A stretch of 64,000 nucleotides of DNA from an uncultured Verrucomicrobiales bacterium (GCA_937901085.1 CALCHQ010000084.1:1-64000); one strand, 5' to 3'. Positions 16,768 through 26,042 are shown, counted from the first letter of the stretch. Notes: generated by a model not told the origin, from the letters alone. Numbers and translations are program-made.

Positions 16768-17652
16768 TTATTCTGCTGCGGGGGCAGGGGCTTTCTTGTT
16801 TTTGTTGAAGCGGGCGAGTACGCCCATGCCACCCTTGTAATAGGGATGCACGAAATCGACCTTTTCCTGGCGTGCGGGCGTGATGGACATACAGCCGCCT
16901 ACCAGATCTGCCTGACCGTTCTGCAGGACATCAAGCAGGCTGGCGAAACTCATCAACTTGTATTCCACTTTCATGTTCAGCTCATAGGCGACGCGGTTGA
17001 TGACTTCGATGTCCATCCCCATCAGCTCATTGTAAGCCTGGTAGGCCATGGGCATCTGGGCAGGATCGGTGGCATAGCGGATGGTGCCGGCGCTGCCATC
17101 GTAATCCTTGTTGTGGCTCCACTTGGTGATGCGGCGGCTCTGGTCAATGGACTGGCACCATTTCTGCTTGAACTTTTCCAGTTCGCCGCTCTGTTCCAGC
17201 TGCTGGATGACCTCGCTGATGCGGGCATTGAGCGGGTCGCCCTTGCGTGTGGCGAAGGAATAGTTGTCGTCGGCATAGGTGAAGGCCAGATACAGGTCTT
17301 CGGGGTAGTAGGCGGCCCAGAGGCGGGCAATGGGTTCGTCTTCCAGCACGGCGTCAATCTTGCCCTTACGCAGTTCCTGCACCATGAGCTGGGTGTAGTT
17401 GTAGGCGCGGTATTCGGCAATGGCAGGTTGGAGGGGGCTCAGGACGCTCTGGAACATGCCGCCGGCCAGGTAGCCCGCACGCTTGCCTGCGAGGTCGGCC
17501 AGAGAGTGGATTTCGGAAGCCGAAGCTTCATTCTCAGAGCTGGTGAAGAGAGAGGACACCCAGGAGGAATTTTCCTGGTCTTTGCAGCTGCTCATGGTGG
17601 TCAGGGCGGTGAGCCCCAGCAGCAGGCTGGTGAGAAAGGGTTTGAGTCGCAT
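16768..17652 (-). CDS. Solute-binding lipoprotein with circularly permuted fold
   Basis: A 294-residue lipoprotein (signal peptide, probable lipidated Cys at residue 23) of the family 3 extracellular solute-binding fold, as used for amino-acid uptake or sensing. The two halves are in reversed order. Residues 49-166 match the second lobe and closing helices (SLADLAGKRAGY to KFKQKW). Residues 191-282 match the first lobe (IRYATDPAQMPM, FASLLDVLQNGQADL, MSITPARQEKVDFVHPYY). A start at 17796 is possible, but a promoter with TTGACT/TAGAAT lies downstream of it, so 17652 is preferred. No permease gene is adjacent. Confidence 0.8.
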   Translation of the reverse strand: MRLKPFLTSLLLGLTALTTMSSCKDQENSSWVSSLFTSSENEASASEIHSLADLAGKRAGYLAGGMFQSVLSPLQPAIAEYRAYNYTQLMVQELRKGKIDAVLEDEPIARLWAAYYPEDLYLAFTYADDNYSFATRKGDPLNARISEVIQQLEQSGELEKFKQKWCQSIDQSRRITKWSHNKDYDGSAGTIRYATDPAQMPMAYQAYNELMGMDIEVINRVAYELNMKVEYKLMSFASLLDVLQNGQADLVGGCMSITPARQEKVDFVHPYYKGGMGVLARFNKNKKAPAPAAE

Positions 17653-17686
17653 ACGATGTAGAAGAGAGAGTATTCCTGATTTGTCT

Positions 17687-17715
17687 ATTCTAACGAGTTG
17701 AACTTGATAAGTCAA
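17687..17715 (-). promoter_or_regulatory. Promoter of the solute-binding lipoprotein gene
   Basis: On the minus strand TTGACT (17710-17715), 17 bases and TAGAAT (17687-17692). The leader to the ATG is about 27 bases, longer than most in this window. Confidence 0.75.
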
Positions 17716-17783
17716 TGGGAAATTGTTACAGTTCTTCGCCGACGCGGAGAGGGAAATCCTTTCAGAAACAGGAAGAATAGAAC

Positions 17784-17812
17784 TTGCGTGAATCATGGGA
17801 ATTTGTTATAAG
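17784..17812 (+). promoter_or_regulatory. Promoter of the S6 protease gene
   Basis: TTGCGT (17784-17789), 17 bases and TATAAG (17807-17812). Transcription would begin near 17819, downstream of the ATG at 17795, which favours the start at 17843. Confidence 0.6.
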
Positions 17813-17842
17813 GATAGGAAATCGGTATTTGTTCTGCCTGCC

Positions 17843-20800
17843 ATGAAATTGAGACTTCCGCGTTACCTTGTTCTGGGCTTGCTGATGGCTGCTGCCTGCC
17901 AATCTGCCGAAGCTGCTATCCGGCATTCAGATGTGTCGCTGAATACTTATGTGGATTTCGCCACCAATTCAGGACGCTATGTAGATGGCGCAACAAGTGA
18001 GCTGCTGGAGCATATCCGCTCGCGCGATGGAGGCGTGAAGATTTCCTACACCGGGGAACAGCAGGATTATATTCTGCCACATGGTGTGGTCAGCTTTGAC
18101 AGCGTAGCCGATATGGGTAATGCGACGCTGGTAGGATACAATTACATAGCAACGGTGGCGCATAACAGCTCCCGCCTGGCTCCGACCTTTACGCGGAATG
18201 ATGCCGGTGTTGGAATCGAGCATGCCCAGAAGTATCAGGCTGCCGAGGAATATACTTACCATGTGAAGGATAATGAGACTGTGCCCGAAGGCACATTTGT
18301 GCATCAGATATTCCATGATTCCAATGACTACAAAGTGACGCGCCTGCTCAAGGTGGTGACGGACGCGACACCTGCCCGGATGGCCGGAGGCTCCGGTTCG
18401 GATTATGATGGAGAGATGGCGTACCGTGTCGGTGGCGGTGAGCAGTATTTGAAGACGCCTCAGGGTACAGAGGATGTTTCCCAGCAGGACGTCTACCTGG
18501 TCGGCGGTATAGCAAAGATTTCAGGGTGGTCTCAATCGCAGACGGATGATGAGGTCAGGACAGGGACGGTGCAGGGGAATATATCATGGAAACAGGGGGA
18601 AGGGGTGAGTGCGGCTACACCGATGCCTTTTTGCGGGGAAGAGGGTGATTCCGGCAGCCCTTACTTTGTGTGGGAGGATGGCTCGTACCAGTATCTGATG
18701 GCGCACCGTGCCAGTGATAAGAACACGACAACGTACGGTTGTGAGGCAAAAGAATGGACGGAGTCTGTGATAGCGTCGGATTCCTTTGTCGTGGATATGG
18801 GGAATGTCAGCGGTAAACTTGTCATCAGCGGTGCGGAAGCAGACAAGGATGTCGATGGTATTGCCTCTTCCTCACAGGGGGTGAACTTCACCGTTTCATC
18901 GGCAAGAGGCTTTCTACGGGATGATAAAGGAAACCTGAATGATAAGAGCGGGAGTAATACGTATTACCGGGCAGTTGCAACGGGGAAGCATACCTGGAGT
19001 ACCCTTTCCAAGCTCAATAACACCCAGGATTGGTACACCTATGATGATTCCTACCTGAACGCCACGGCGAGTGTCGTTGTCCAGAATACCGCGGAGGGGA
19101 AGGAGAATGTGGCGGCCAGCGGGTTGACCTATGCCGAGCTTTACCTGACCCAGAACCTGGTGTTTGAGTCTGCCGTAGACGATGCCGCTTATACGGTCAA
19201 GGTAACGAAGGATACGGATCTGGGGGCCGGTTATCTGCATTTTGCGGCCAATGGGCACAAGGGTGTGGTGTTCAGCGTGGAATCGGACGGGAACAGCCTG
19301 CTTAATTCGGCCGGTTATGTGGTGGATGCCGGGGTTCAGGTGGATGTGAGCCTGCGGAATGCCGATGCTGGTTATATGCGTGAATGGCGCAAGGTGGGCG
19401 AGGGTACGCTCAATATCTGCGGTACGGGAGGCAACAACGAGATTTTCCTGAATGTGGGCGGCGCTGGTAAAACCGTACTCAACCAGAGTGGTGGCTATGC
19501 TGCCTACAACGTGCTGGTGAATACGGGGGCCACCGTGCTTATCAAGGATACTTCGCAGATTTACCGTGACCTGACATTCGGCAATGGCGGCGGTGTGCTG
19601 GATATGAACGGCAAGAGCATGGAGTGGTACACCAGTAAGGGGGAAACCCGCAAAGGCTGCTTCACCATTAACGCCCTCACAGAGGAGGCGGTGATTTCCA
19701 ACAGTTCTGCCGAGCATGCCACCCTGCTGTTCAAGGAAGAGGGGGCGCAGCGCTTTGTGGGCTCTTTTGTCGATTCAGAGAAATCATCGCTGGGAATCAC
19801 GTATGCCGGCGGCGGCACCTGGGAGCTGAACGGCATCCGCACCAGTCTGACGCACGCTGACAGCGGCCTGACGGTGGAGAACGGGACGGTGAAACTGGCG
19901 GGTACGCATACTGTGCATGGTTATGGTACGACGCATACGTACGATTCGGCCATGTTCTCTACCCGCGAGAATGACTGGCATTATGCCGATGCCGCCATGA
20001 ATGTGAAGGTGAAGAATGGTGCCACCTTCGAGCTGGAGAGCCACGCGCGCCTCAAGGGAACGGTGACGGTGGAGAATGGCGGCCGGTATATCATGCACGA
20101 AGGGGTGCAGCATGAGATGGAGTATATAGAGGGTGGAGAGGAGCTGGAATCGACGGCCGACATCGCTGCCTATTACGGCCATAAGGGGGATGTGAAGCTG
20201 GAGGGAACGGGCTCTCTTTTTTGGCAGCGGGGCAGTAAGGATGTGGCATCGATGAAGGCTGCGGCTACCGCCGCTGTCATGTCCGGGGTGGAATCCACCA
20301 TCAGCTCCGAAACGCTGTTGCGTCTGGCCTCTGCCGAAGAAAAGGAGGGAAGTCTTTCCGGTGCTTCCATAAGCTTGGAGAGCGGCACCAACCTCGAACT
20401 CATCGGGCTTCATCTGGATGCCGCCAGCACGATTTCTGCCGCGGGAATGAGCCAGGTGTATATGCAGGATACATGCCTGGAGTTCAATAGTGATAACACG
20501 GGTGTCAGCTTCTCTGAGCTGGATGGTGCGCTGACTGTCAATCTTTTCGGTGAGCTGGATTCCCAGCTGAATCTGACAGCAGGGCAGCGTGTGCTGGAGC
20601 TGGAGTCCTCCATGCTGGGTGGTGATCTGACCCTCAGCGGCAACAATATGATGCTGGATCTCCGCGGGCTTGCTGTCCCGCTTGAGGGACTGGTGCGTAT
20701 CAGTTTCGGCGATACGGTAAGCTTCAACATCCCGGAGACGATGAGTATTGCCGCGCTGACGGATTGGGGACAGACGGCCGGGTACTATGCGGCCGGGCAA

Positions 20801-20896
20801 TCCGGCTATGTGTATTTCTCCATCCCGGAACCGGCGGCGGCCTCTCTCAGCCTACTGGCTCTGGCGGTTCTTTCTTCCCGCCGCAGAAGAAGCTGA
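17843..20896 (+). CDS. Secreted S6-family serine protease with PEP-CTERM tail
   Basis: A 1017-residue exported protein. After a signal peptide (cleavage near SAEA), residues about 30-290 resemble the chymotrypsin-like protease of IgA1 proteases and SPATEs: His107 in TVAHN, Asp162 in NDYKVTRL and Ser270 in GDSGSP, with the family feature YVDFATNSG before them. The rest is a beta-helix-like region with autotransporter-type repeats. The C-terminus is a PEP-CTERM signal: PEP, a hydrophobic stretch, then RRRRS. This signal is recognised by an exosortase, not a barrel. It probably cleaves proteins outside the cell; the target is unknown. The gene is divergent from the solute-binding lipoprotein gene. 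Confidence 0.82.
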   Translation: MKLRLPRYLVLGLLMAAACQSAEAAIRHSDVSLNTYVDFATNSGRYVDGATSELLEHIRSRDGGVKISYTGEQQDYILPHGVVSFDSVADMGNATLVGYNYIATVAHNSSRLAPTFTRNDAGVGIEHAQKYQAAEEYTYHVKDNETVPEGTFVHQIFHDSNDYKVTRLLKVVTDATPARMAGGSGSDYDGEMAYRVGGGEQYLKTPQGTEDVSQQDVYLVGGIAKISGWSQSQTDDEVRTGTVQGNISWKQGEGVSAATPMPFCGEEGDSGSPYFVWEDGSYQYLMAHRASDKNTTTYGCEAKEWTESVIASDSFVVDMGNVSGKLVISGAEADKDVDGIASSSQGVNFTVSSARGFLRDDKGNLNDKSGSNTYYRAVATGKHTWSTLSKLNNTQDWYTYDDSYLNATASVVVQNTAEGKENVAASGLTYAELYLTQNLVFESAVDDAAYTVKVTKDTDLGAGYLHFAANGHKGVVFSVESDGNSLLNSAGYVVDAGVQVDVSLRNADAGYMREWRKVGEGTLNICGTGGNNEIFLNVGGAGKTVLNQSGGYAAYNVLVNTGATVLIKDTSQIYRDLTFGNGGGVLDMNGKSMEWYTSKGETRKGCFTINALTEEAVISNSSAEHATLLFKEEGAQRFVGSFVDSEKSSLGITYAGGGTWELNGIRTSLTHADSGLTVENGTVKLAGTHTVHGYGTTHTYDSAMFSTRENDWHYADAAMNVKVKNGATFELESHARLKGTVTVENGGRYIMHEGVQHEMEYIEGGEELESTADIAAYYGHKGDVKLEGTGSLFWQRGSKDVASMKAAATAAVMSGVESTISSETLLRLASAEEKEGSLSGASISLESGTNLELIGLHLDAASTISAAGMSQVYMQDTCLEFNSDNTGVSFSELDGALTVNLFGELDSQLNLTAGQRVLELESSMLGGDLTLSGNNMMLDLRGLAVPLEGLVRISFGDTVSFNIPETMSIAALTDWGQTAGYYAAGQSGYVYFSIPEPAAASLSLLALAVLSSRRRRS

Positions 20897-20945
20897 TGCG
20901 GCGCGCGCTGCCGGCAAGTCTCTGGCTTCTGCGATTGTGTCAAAT

Positions 20946-20967
20946 CCGCCACAATTCATGTGGCGGA
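20946..20967 (+). terminator. Hairpin after the protease gene
   Basis: CCGCCACA and TGTGGCGG form an eight-base stem with a short loop, 50 bases after the stop. No T-run follows, so its strength is doubtful. Confidence 0.45.
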
Positions 20968-21023
20968 GTGTTCACACAGTAAAGCGTGCGCGGCGTGCCT
21001 GCTCTGTGGTAGAGTAGGGGCGT

Positions 21024-23246
21024 ATGAACGAAATGTATATCGCGATATTGGGCATTCTGCTCCTGCTGGCGGTGTTTGACCTGGTGGTGGGCGTGTCCAA
21101 CGATGCTGCTAACTTCCTGAACTCGGCCGTCGGGTGCAACGCTGCCCGCCGTGGGGTGGTACTGGCGGTGGCAGCAGCTGGTATTGTGCTGGGTTCCTCG
21201 CTTTCCGGCGGGATGATGGAGATTGCCCGGAGCGGCGTGTTTGTGCCGGCTCAGTTCTCATTCCATGGGGTGATGATGCTGTTCCTGGCGGTGATGCTCA
21301 CCGATGTAATTCTGCTGGACTTGTTCAACACCTTCGGCCTGCCGACCTCGACCACGGTATCGCTGGTGTTCGAATTGCTGGGTGCTGCGGTGGCGGTGGC
21401 TCTGTTTACGATGTATGAGAACGGTGTCGGAGAACTGGGTGAATATATCAACAGTTCCAAGGCGCTCACCATCATTTCCGGTATTTTTTGTTCGGTAGCG
21501 GTGGCCTTTACTTGCGGCTGCGTGGTGATGTGGTTCTCACGCCTCCTGTTCAGTTTCCGCTACCAGCGCGCGTATAAGTACATCGGTTCGCTGTGGTGCG
21601 CGGCTTCTCTGACGGCCATCAGTTACTTTGCCGTGTTCAAGGGGCTGAAGCACAGCTCGGTCGTGACGCCTGAGCTGCTGGAGTGGCTGAACAGCCATAT
21701 CGGTGTAGTGGTGATGGCCACCTTGCTTCTGTGGTTCGTGGTTTCATTTGTCCTGCAATATGGACTGAAGGTGAATACGCTGCGTATCACGGTGCTGGCC
21801 GGTACCTGTGCGCTGGCTCTGGCCTTTGCCGGTAATGACCTGGTGAACTTCATCGGTGTGTTCATGGCGGCAGAGTCCTCCTACCACATTGCCAGCACCC
21901 ATGTGGCGGCGGGTGGCAGTCTGGAGTCCCTGCGGATGGGCTCGCTGGCCGACCCGGTGCAGGCCAATATCTGGTATCTCCTCGCAGCCGGCGCGGTGAT
22001 GGTGCTGGCGCTCATCTTCTCGAAGAAGGCCCGCACGGTGACGGAGACGGAGGTGAAGCTGGCCCGCAGCAACGGTGTGAGCAAGGAACGATTCGGCTCC
22101 TGCCTGCCCGCACGCGCGGCGGTGCGCTGGGCGCTGAATGCCGCCCGCTTCATCACCCGCATCACGCCTGTGCCGGTAGCCCGCTTTGTGGGCAGGCGCT
22201 TCGAGGCGCTCGATGTCAGCGAGGATGATGGTACAGCGTTCGATATGGTGCGTGCTTCAGTAAACCTGACGGTTTCCGCCCTGCTTATTTCGCTGGCGAC
22301 ATCGCTCAAATTGCCGCTTTCGACCACTTATGTGACCTTCATGGTGGCCATGGGCAGCTCTCTGGCTGACCGAGCCTGGGGACGCGACAGCGCGGTGTAC
22401 CGCATCACGGGTGTGATGGTGGTCATCGGCGGCTGGTTCACCACAGGCCTGCTGGCCTTCCTGGCAGCCGGAATCACGGCTTCGGTGATGATGTACGGCG
22501 GTATGTGGGGTGTGGCGCTCATGCTTCTGGTGGCGGGTGGTATTCTGGTGAAATCTGCATATCTGCACCGCCGCAAGAATACCGAGCCGCTGCCGGAGCT
22601 GAATCTGGATTCTCCTGCGGTTCTGCGCGAGCTGGGAGAGGCATCGGTTGACCGTCTGGGACGCGCCTACGGCATCTACCGCGCCACGGTGAAAGCCCTG
22701 CTGGCAGAGGATTACACCGCCTTGAAGCGCCTGCGTAAGAAGACGCGTGAACTGCATCGCACGCTGGAGGCTGTTCAGGAAGACCAGATTCTACCCTGCA
22801 TGCAGACGCTGCCAGCCCGCTTGTACGACAAGGGCCAGCTGATACTCCGCCTGCATGAGAACAGCTTGAAGATGGCCGGCTCGCTGCTGACCGTGGTCAA
22901 GGCGGCGTACAAACATATTGATAATAATCATGTCGGCCTGGATGCCGGACAGGGACGCGACCTCCTTTCCATGAGTAATCGCATCTCGGCCTGTTTCCCC
23001 GGTCTGTCTCTCCGCCTGCAGCAGGATGGCGGAGCTGGTATTGAGGAGATGATGGCTCAGTCCGGCGACTTGAAGGCCGAGTTTGCCCAGTGTATCCGCG
23101 AGCATCTGATTCGGGCAGAGGAGGATGTGATTGATATGAGAACTGGTATCCTTTACCTGAATCTCCTGAATGAGACGCGCGCGATGGTGCGGCATTCCTT
23201 CGCGCTGCTTCAGGACCAGGCCGAGCTTTTCCGTTCGCATGTATAA
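21024..23246 (+). CDS. PiT phosphate transporter fused to a PhoU-like domain, copy 1
   Basis: A 740-residue inner-membrane transporter of the PiT family, which couples phosphate (usually as a metal complex) to H+ or Na+. The family signature occurs in both repeats: GVSNDAANFLNSAVG near residue 24 and GNDLVNFIGVF in the second half. The last 200 residues are soluble and helical and look like PhoU (repeated Leu-rich helices with Glu/Asp pairs), probably a built-in regulator. A paralogue of the same layout lies at 41-43 kb. A TAGAGT box eight bases before the ATG may be the -10, but no good -35 is seen. Confidence 0.88.
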   Translation: MNEMYIAILGILLLLAVFDLVVGVSNDAANFLNSAVGCNAARRGVVLAVAAAGIVLGSSLSGGMMEIARSGVFVPAQFSFHGVMMLFLAVMLTDVILLDLFNTFGLPTSTTVSLVFELLGAAVAVALFTMYENGVGELGEYINSSKALTIISGIFCSVAVAFTCGCVVMWFSRLLFSFRYQRAYKYIGSLWCAASLTAISYFAVFKGLKHSSVVTPELLEWLNSHIGVVVMATLLLWFVVSFVLQYGLKVNTLRITVLAGTCALALAFAGNDLVNFIGVFMAAESSYHIASTHVAAGGSLESLRMGSLADPVQANIWYLLAAGAVMVLALIFSKKARTVTETEVKLARSNGVSKERFGSCLPARAAVRWALNAARFITRITPVPVARFVGRRFEALDVSEDDGTAFDMVRASVNLTVSALLISLATSLKLPLSTTYVTFMVAMGSSLADRAWGRDSAVYRITGVMVVIGGWFTTGLLAFLAAGITASVMMYGGMWGVALMLLVAGGILVKSAYLHRRKNTEPLPELNLDSPAVLRELGEASVDRLGRAYGIYRATVKALLAEDYTALKRLRKKTRELHRTLEAVQEDQILPCMQTLPARLYDKGQLILRLHENSLKMAGSLLTVVKAAYKHIDNNHVGLDAGQGRDLLSMSNRISACFPGLSLRLQQDGGAGIEEMMAQSGDLKAEFAQCIREHLIRAEEDVIDMRTGILYLNLLNETRAMVRHSFALLQDQAELFRSHV

Positions 23247-23266
23247 GTCTCTATGCTTAACACGGA

Positions 23267-23300
23267 ACGCCCCGGGTGGCAGCGATGCCATCCGGGGCGT
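23267..23300. terminator. Bidirectional terminator between convergent genes
   Basis: A stem of 14 bases with one mismatch (ACGCCCCGG/CCGGGGCGT, TGGCA/TGCCA) and a four-base loop is followed by ATTTCTTTC. It separates the PiT gene from the convergent ferredoxin gene. Confidence 0.8.
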
Positions 23301-23332
23301 ATTTCTTTCCCCTCAAGCGGGCAGGGAGGTGC

Positions 23333-24013
23333 TTATTTCTTCGTCTTTCCACCTGGCATGAGTCCGTATTTCAGGTAGCCTTTCGGGCAGGCGGAAACGC
23401 AGCGCATGCAGCCGATGCAGTTCGGGTGGCGCACAAAATCCGTGTGCGCCACGTCGATGTTCATAGGACAGACCTTGCTGCACTGGCCGCACTGCTTGCA
23501 TTGCTCGGTGTTGCGCCTGATGCCGAAGATTCGGAGGACGCTGAAAAGCCCCATGCGGGCGCCGCCTGTGCAGAAATAGTTGCAGAAGGGACGGTCGATG
23601 AAGAGTGAGAGAAGCAGAAAGAAAAGGACGATGCCTGCTGCCACGGTGAGCATTTGGTTACGCATGAGCATGGAGAAGTGCTTCGGACCTTGCAGCAGTT
23701 CGAGGGTGATTCCCATGGTCAGTATCAGGTAGAAGACATAGCGGCTCAGCTGGAGGTAGCGCTGGAGGTGCTGCGGTATCCGCAACTGGGGCAGATGCAG
23801 GAGTCTCCCCAGTCTGCCCAGCCATTCCTGTGCAGAACCAAACGGGCACACCCAGCCGCAGAAAAAGACACCGACGAGCAGAATGAGCGGTGTCAGCCAG
23901 CTTCTGACATCCTTTGAGCCGGGCAGGTAATGCAGGCTGAAAAGGAGGCCTGACATGAAGAGCAGTTGTACCAGGAAGCGTAGTATCTGAATTTTGCTTG
24001 TTTTGTTGCTCAT
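23333..24013 (-). CDS. NapH-like membrane ferredoxin
   Basis: A 226-residue membrane protein with four or five helices. It has two membrane-proximal Cys motifs (CGWVCP at residues 52-57 and CNYFC near 142) and two C-terminal 4Fe-4S clusters (CKQCGQCSKVCP and CIGCMRCVSACP). This is the NapH/NosR/CcoG plan, which passes electrons across the inner membrane. No nitrate or nitrous oxide reductase genes are nearby, so the partner is unknown. Its promoter ends six bases before the ATG. Confidence 0.82.
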   Translation of the reverse strand: MSNKTSKIQILRFLVQLLFMSGLLFSLHYLPGSKDVRSWLTPLILLVGVFFCGWVCPFGSAQEWLGRLGRLLHLPQLRIPQHLQRYLQLSRYVFYLILTMGITLELLQGPKHFSMLMRNQMLTVAAGIVLFFLLLSLFIDRPFCNYFCTGGARMGLFSVLRIFGIRRNTEQCKQCGQCSKVCPMNIDVAHTDFVRHPNCIGCMRCVSACPKGYLKYGLMPGGKTKK

Positions 24014-24019
24014 TGGTCT

Positions 24020-24048
24020 ATTTTATAGAGGAAAGGGGCTGAAATCAA
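24020..24048 (-). promoter_or_regulatory. Promoter of the NapH-like gene
   Basis: On the minus strand TTGATT (24043-24048), 17 bases and TAAAAT (24020-24025), then six bases to the ATG. This predicts a leaderless transcript. Confidence 0.7.
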
Positions 24049-24678
24049 TAAAAATGATGGTTTTGCCTTATTTTTGCAAAAAGTTCTAAATGCTATTAAA
24101 TCAGTAAATAAGAAAGAAAAACAGCCCCAAAACAGGTAAAATGGCGGGCGTGTAGCTCTATAGCCGGGCATTTGTACGCCGGATTTTGCGTTCTGGAGGG
24201 CTTAACTGAGTGAGAATAGCTTGTATTGGTGTTATAACACCTGTGCCGGGCTTGATGCGGAAGAATGACTGTGAAGGAGGTGAGTAAGAAAGAAAAATCT
24301 AATGAAGAAAATCAGTATTAAAATAGAAAAATATGCTTGGAAATTCATTTCAATGCATAAATAAATATATGAGAAAAAGACTTCTTTTCAATACGTTTTG
24401 ATTTAGAGGGGATAAAATAACCATATAAAGCTACAAGTAACATAAAAAGAAAATAAAATAAGCAACGAAAACGGGGTGTAATGATATATTTGCAAAGATT
24501 AGGAAAATGATTATTTTATATACCGATAAACAGAGATTATTATACGATTGATAAAATAGACTGATGTTATGAAGAAATATAATATTCAAATTCTTTGGTT
24601 TGCTGGGTGAAAAAGTTATTCGCGGGTGATTAAACACCTGTATGGAAAGGTTTGAAAATCTGCGGGTCTGAATTTTGC
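24049..24678. other. AT-rich intergenic region without a convincing gene
   Basis: About 630 bases, clearly richer in A and T than the neighbours. It holds a perfect 14-base palindrome (GGTGTTATAACACC, 24228-24241) and a perfect anti-16S match AAGGAGGTGAG at 24274-24284. Tiny reading frames of 18 and 20 codons start at 24265 and 24302. The second would encode a Lys-rich peptide beginning MKKISIKIEKYAWKF, but its spacing from the ribosome-binding match is too long (about 18 bases). No tRNA or known RNA is recognised. Confidence 0.4.
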
Positions 24679-24708
24679 TTGTTGCCGTGTGTTTTCTGGT
24701 GCTATAAT
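24679..24708 (+). promoter_or_regulatory. Promoter of the PH-like membrane protein gene
   Basis: TTGTTG (24679-24684), 18 bases and a consensus TATAAT (24703-24708), six bases before the ATG at 24715. It rules out the upstream start at 24652 for this transcript. Confidence 0.75.
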
Positions 24709-24714
24709 GCCGGT

Positions 24715-25983
24715 ATGGTCTGTAAACTGAGTTCGAATCAGGCAAGTTCCTGGTGGAAAATTTTTGCCGTTGTTGCGGTGGCGTATGGCCTGCGAGTGTT
24801 CCTGATTGCGGCTGTTATCCTCTATCTGATGCACCCGGATATCGTGTTGGAGGTGCTGCTCATTGCATTCGGCCTGACCTTGATGTCGACGATGATTCGT
24901 GCGACCAATATGGTGAGGACTCTGAAGCGGCAGCAGCATCTGGCGGGTGATATTTTTGTGACTCTGACGGAGCGCGGCATGATGACGGAGATTCCTGCAC
25001 GCGAAAGCAAGACGTATATCCCCTGGCATAGTGTTGAAAAAGTATCCGTGGTCGGTGGCATGATGCATGTGGCGCTGAAGAGTGGCATGCCGCTGCTTCT
25101 GCCTGTGGCGGGGGTGAAGCCGGAGCGGCTGGTGGAGATGCAGAAGTTCTGCCGGGAACATGCCGGGAAGGATGTGCCCGTCGGGATGCAGATAGCCTCG
25201 CCTGAGGAATACTGCAGCGAATCACCGCGTACGCGGATGTCGACTCCGGTTTCGAGACAGGAGGATGCAGATGTGCTGATGCGGCGGTTGTATCCGAAAG
25301 CAACGTGGGTCTGCCTGCTGCTCGCGCCGGTGATGCTGGCTGCCGGATTGGTTCTGGTGTGGTGTTACCTGATGCTTGATGAATGGTGGATGATTGCGGT
25401 GGCGGTGTTCTCCTTCTACTACGTGTTCCGCTGTCTGTATGCATTCTGGCATCCGGGGTACAGGTTGAAGAAATGGATTCAACGGGAGGAAATTGTCGAG
25501 GTGCATCTGCAGCGTGGGCATGTGCTGGTGAATAACCCTGGTAAATTGTGGACGCTCGTTTCTCAGAGTCAGGTGGAAGGTGCGCTGGAAACAGCTCACT
25601 CCCATATTTACCTGTTGCGCTCCGGCGGTTTGTTTTCCATCGGTAAGGAACTGCCGCCGCCTGCCACTCTGCCGCCGCCGGCAAAGGAATCGAAACGCGG
25701 GCGGGTGCTGGCATTGGTTGGCAGCCTGCTGATGGTGCCGCTGATGCTGTTGGCCGTGGCTGCCTGGGTTATGCAGGAAAGTGGTCAGGAAGATGAGGCA
25801 GATGCCGAGCTGGTTCTTTATGTCCAGGAGCTGACCCCGGTAGTGGGCTTTCCTGGTGAAATGATCCATGTTCAGGAATTTGAAGAGGAAGAGGGTGGCC
25901 CATGCTGGCTGATGATGGAGTGGGAGAACGGGACTTGTGTTTTCCTGGCCTTGCCCGATGAAACAGAGCCGCAGGGAGACTGA
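24715..25983 (+). CDS. Membrane protein with YcxB-like (PH-like) domains
   Basis: About 422 residues. A pair of membrane helices at residues 15-60 is followed by a soluble beta-rich stretch (AGDIFVTLTERGMMTE, IPWHSVEKV), which resembles the YcxB/PH-like fold. A second helix pair (about 200-245) and a second soluble stretch come next, then another membrane helix near 345-365 and an acidic tail. The repeat of helix pair plus soluble domain suggests internal duplication. Function is unknown. It probably sits at the inner membrane. Confidence 0.6.
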   Translation: MVCKLSSNQASSWWKIFAVVAVAYGLRVFLIAAVILYLMHPDIVLEVLLIAFGLTLMSTMIRATNMVRTLKRQQHLAGDIFVTLTERGMMTEIPARESKTYIPWHSVEKVSVVGGMMHVALKSGMPLLLPVAGVKPERLVEMQKFCREHAGKDVPVGMQIASPEEYCSESPRTRMSTPVSRQEDADVLMRRLYPKATWVCLLLAPVMLAAGLVLVWCYLMLDEWWMIAVAVFSFYYVFRCLYAFWHPGYRLKKWIQREEIVEVHLQRGHVLVNNPGKLWTLVSQSQVEGALETAHSHIYLLRSGGLFSIGKELPPPATLPPPAKESKRGRVLALVGSLLMVPLMLLAVAAWVMQESGQEDEADAELVLYVQELTPVVGFPGEMIHVQEFEEEEGGPCWLMMEWENGTCVFLALPDETEPQGD

Positions 25984-25995
25984 TACGCTTTCTGG

Positions 25996-26023
25996 TTGCA
26001 TTCAGAAAAGAATGTGGTACAAT
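25996..26023 (+). promoter_or_regulatory. Promoter of the small membrane protein gene and perhaps icd
   Basis: TTGCAT (25996-26001), 16 bases and TACAAT (26018-26023). The leader to the ATG at 26043 is about 13 bases. Confidence 0.65.
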
Positions 26024-26042
26024 ATCCGCACAAGAAACGTAT

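Noticed and set aside
24134..24184. tRNA-like opening (GGGCGTGTAGCTC) in the AT-rich gap
   Set aside because: No T-arm, no anticodon arm and no acceptor partner of proper length.
24431..24745. 104-codon hydrophobic frame on the minus strand of the AT-rich gap
   Set aside because: Composition is what random AT-rich sequence gives, it overlaps the promoter and start of the next gene, and it has no promoter of its own.
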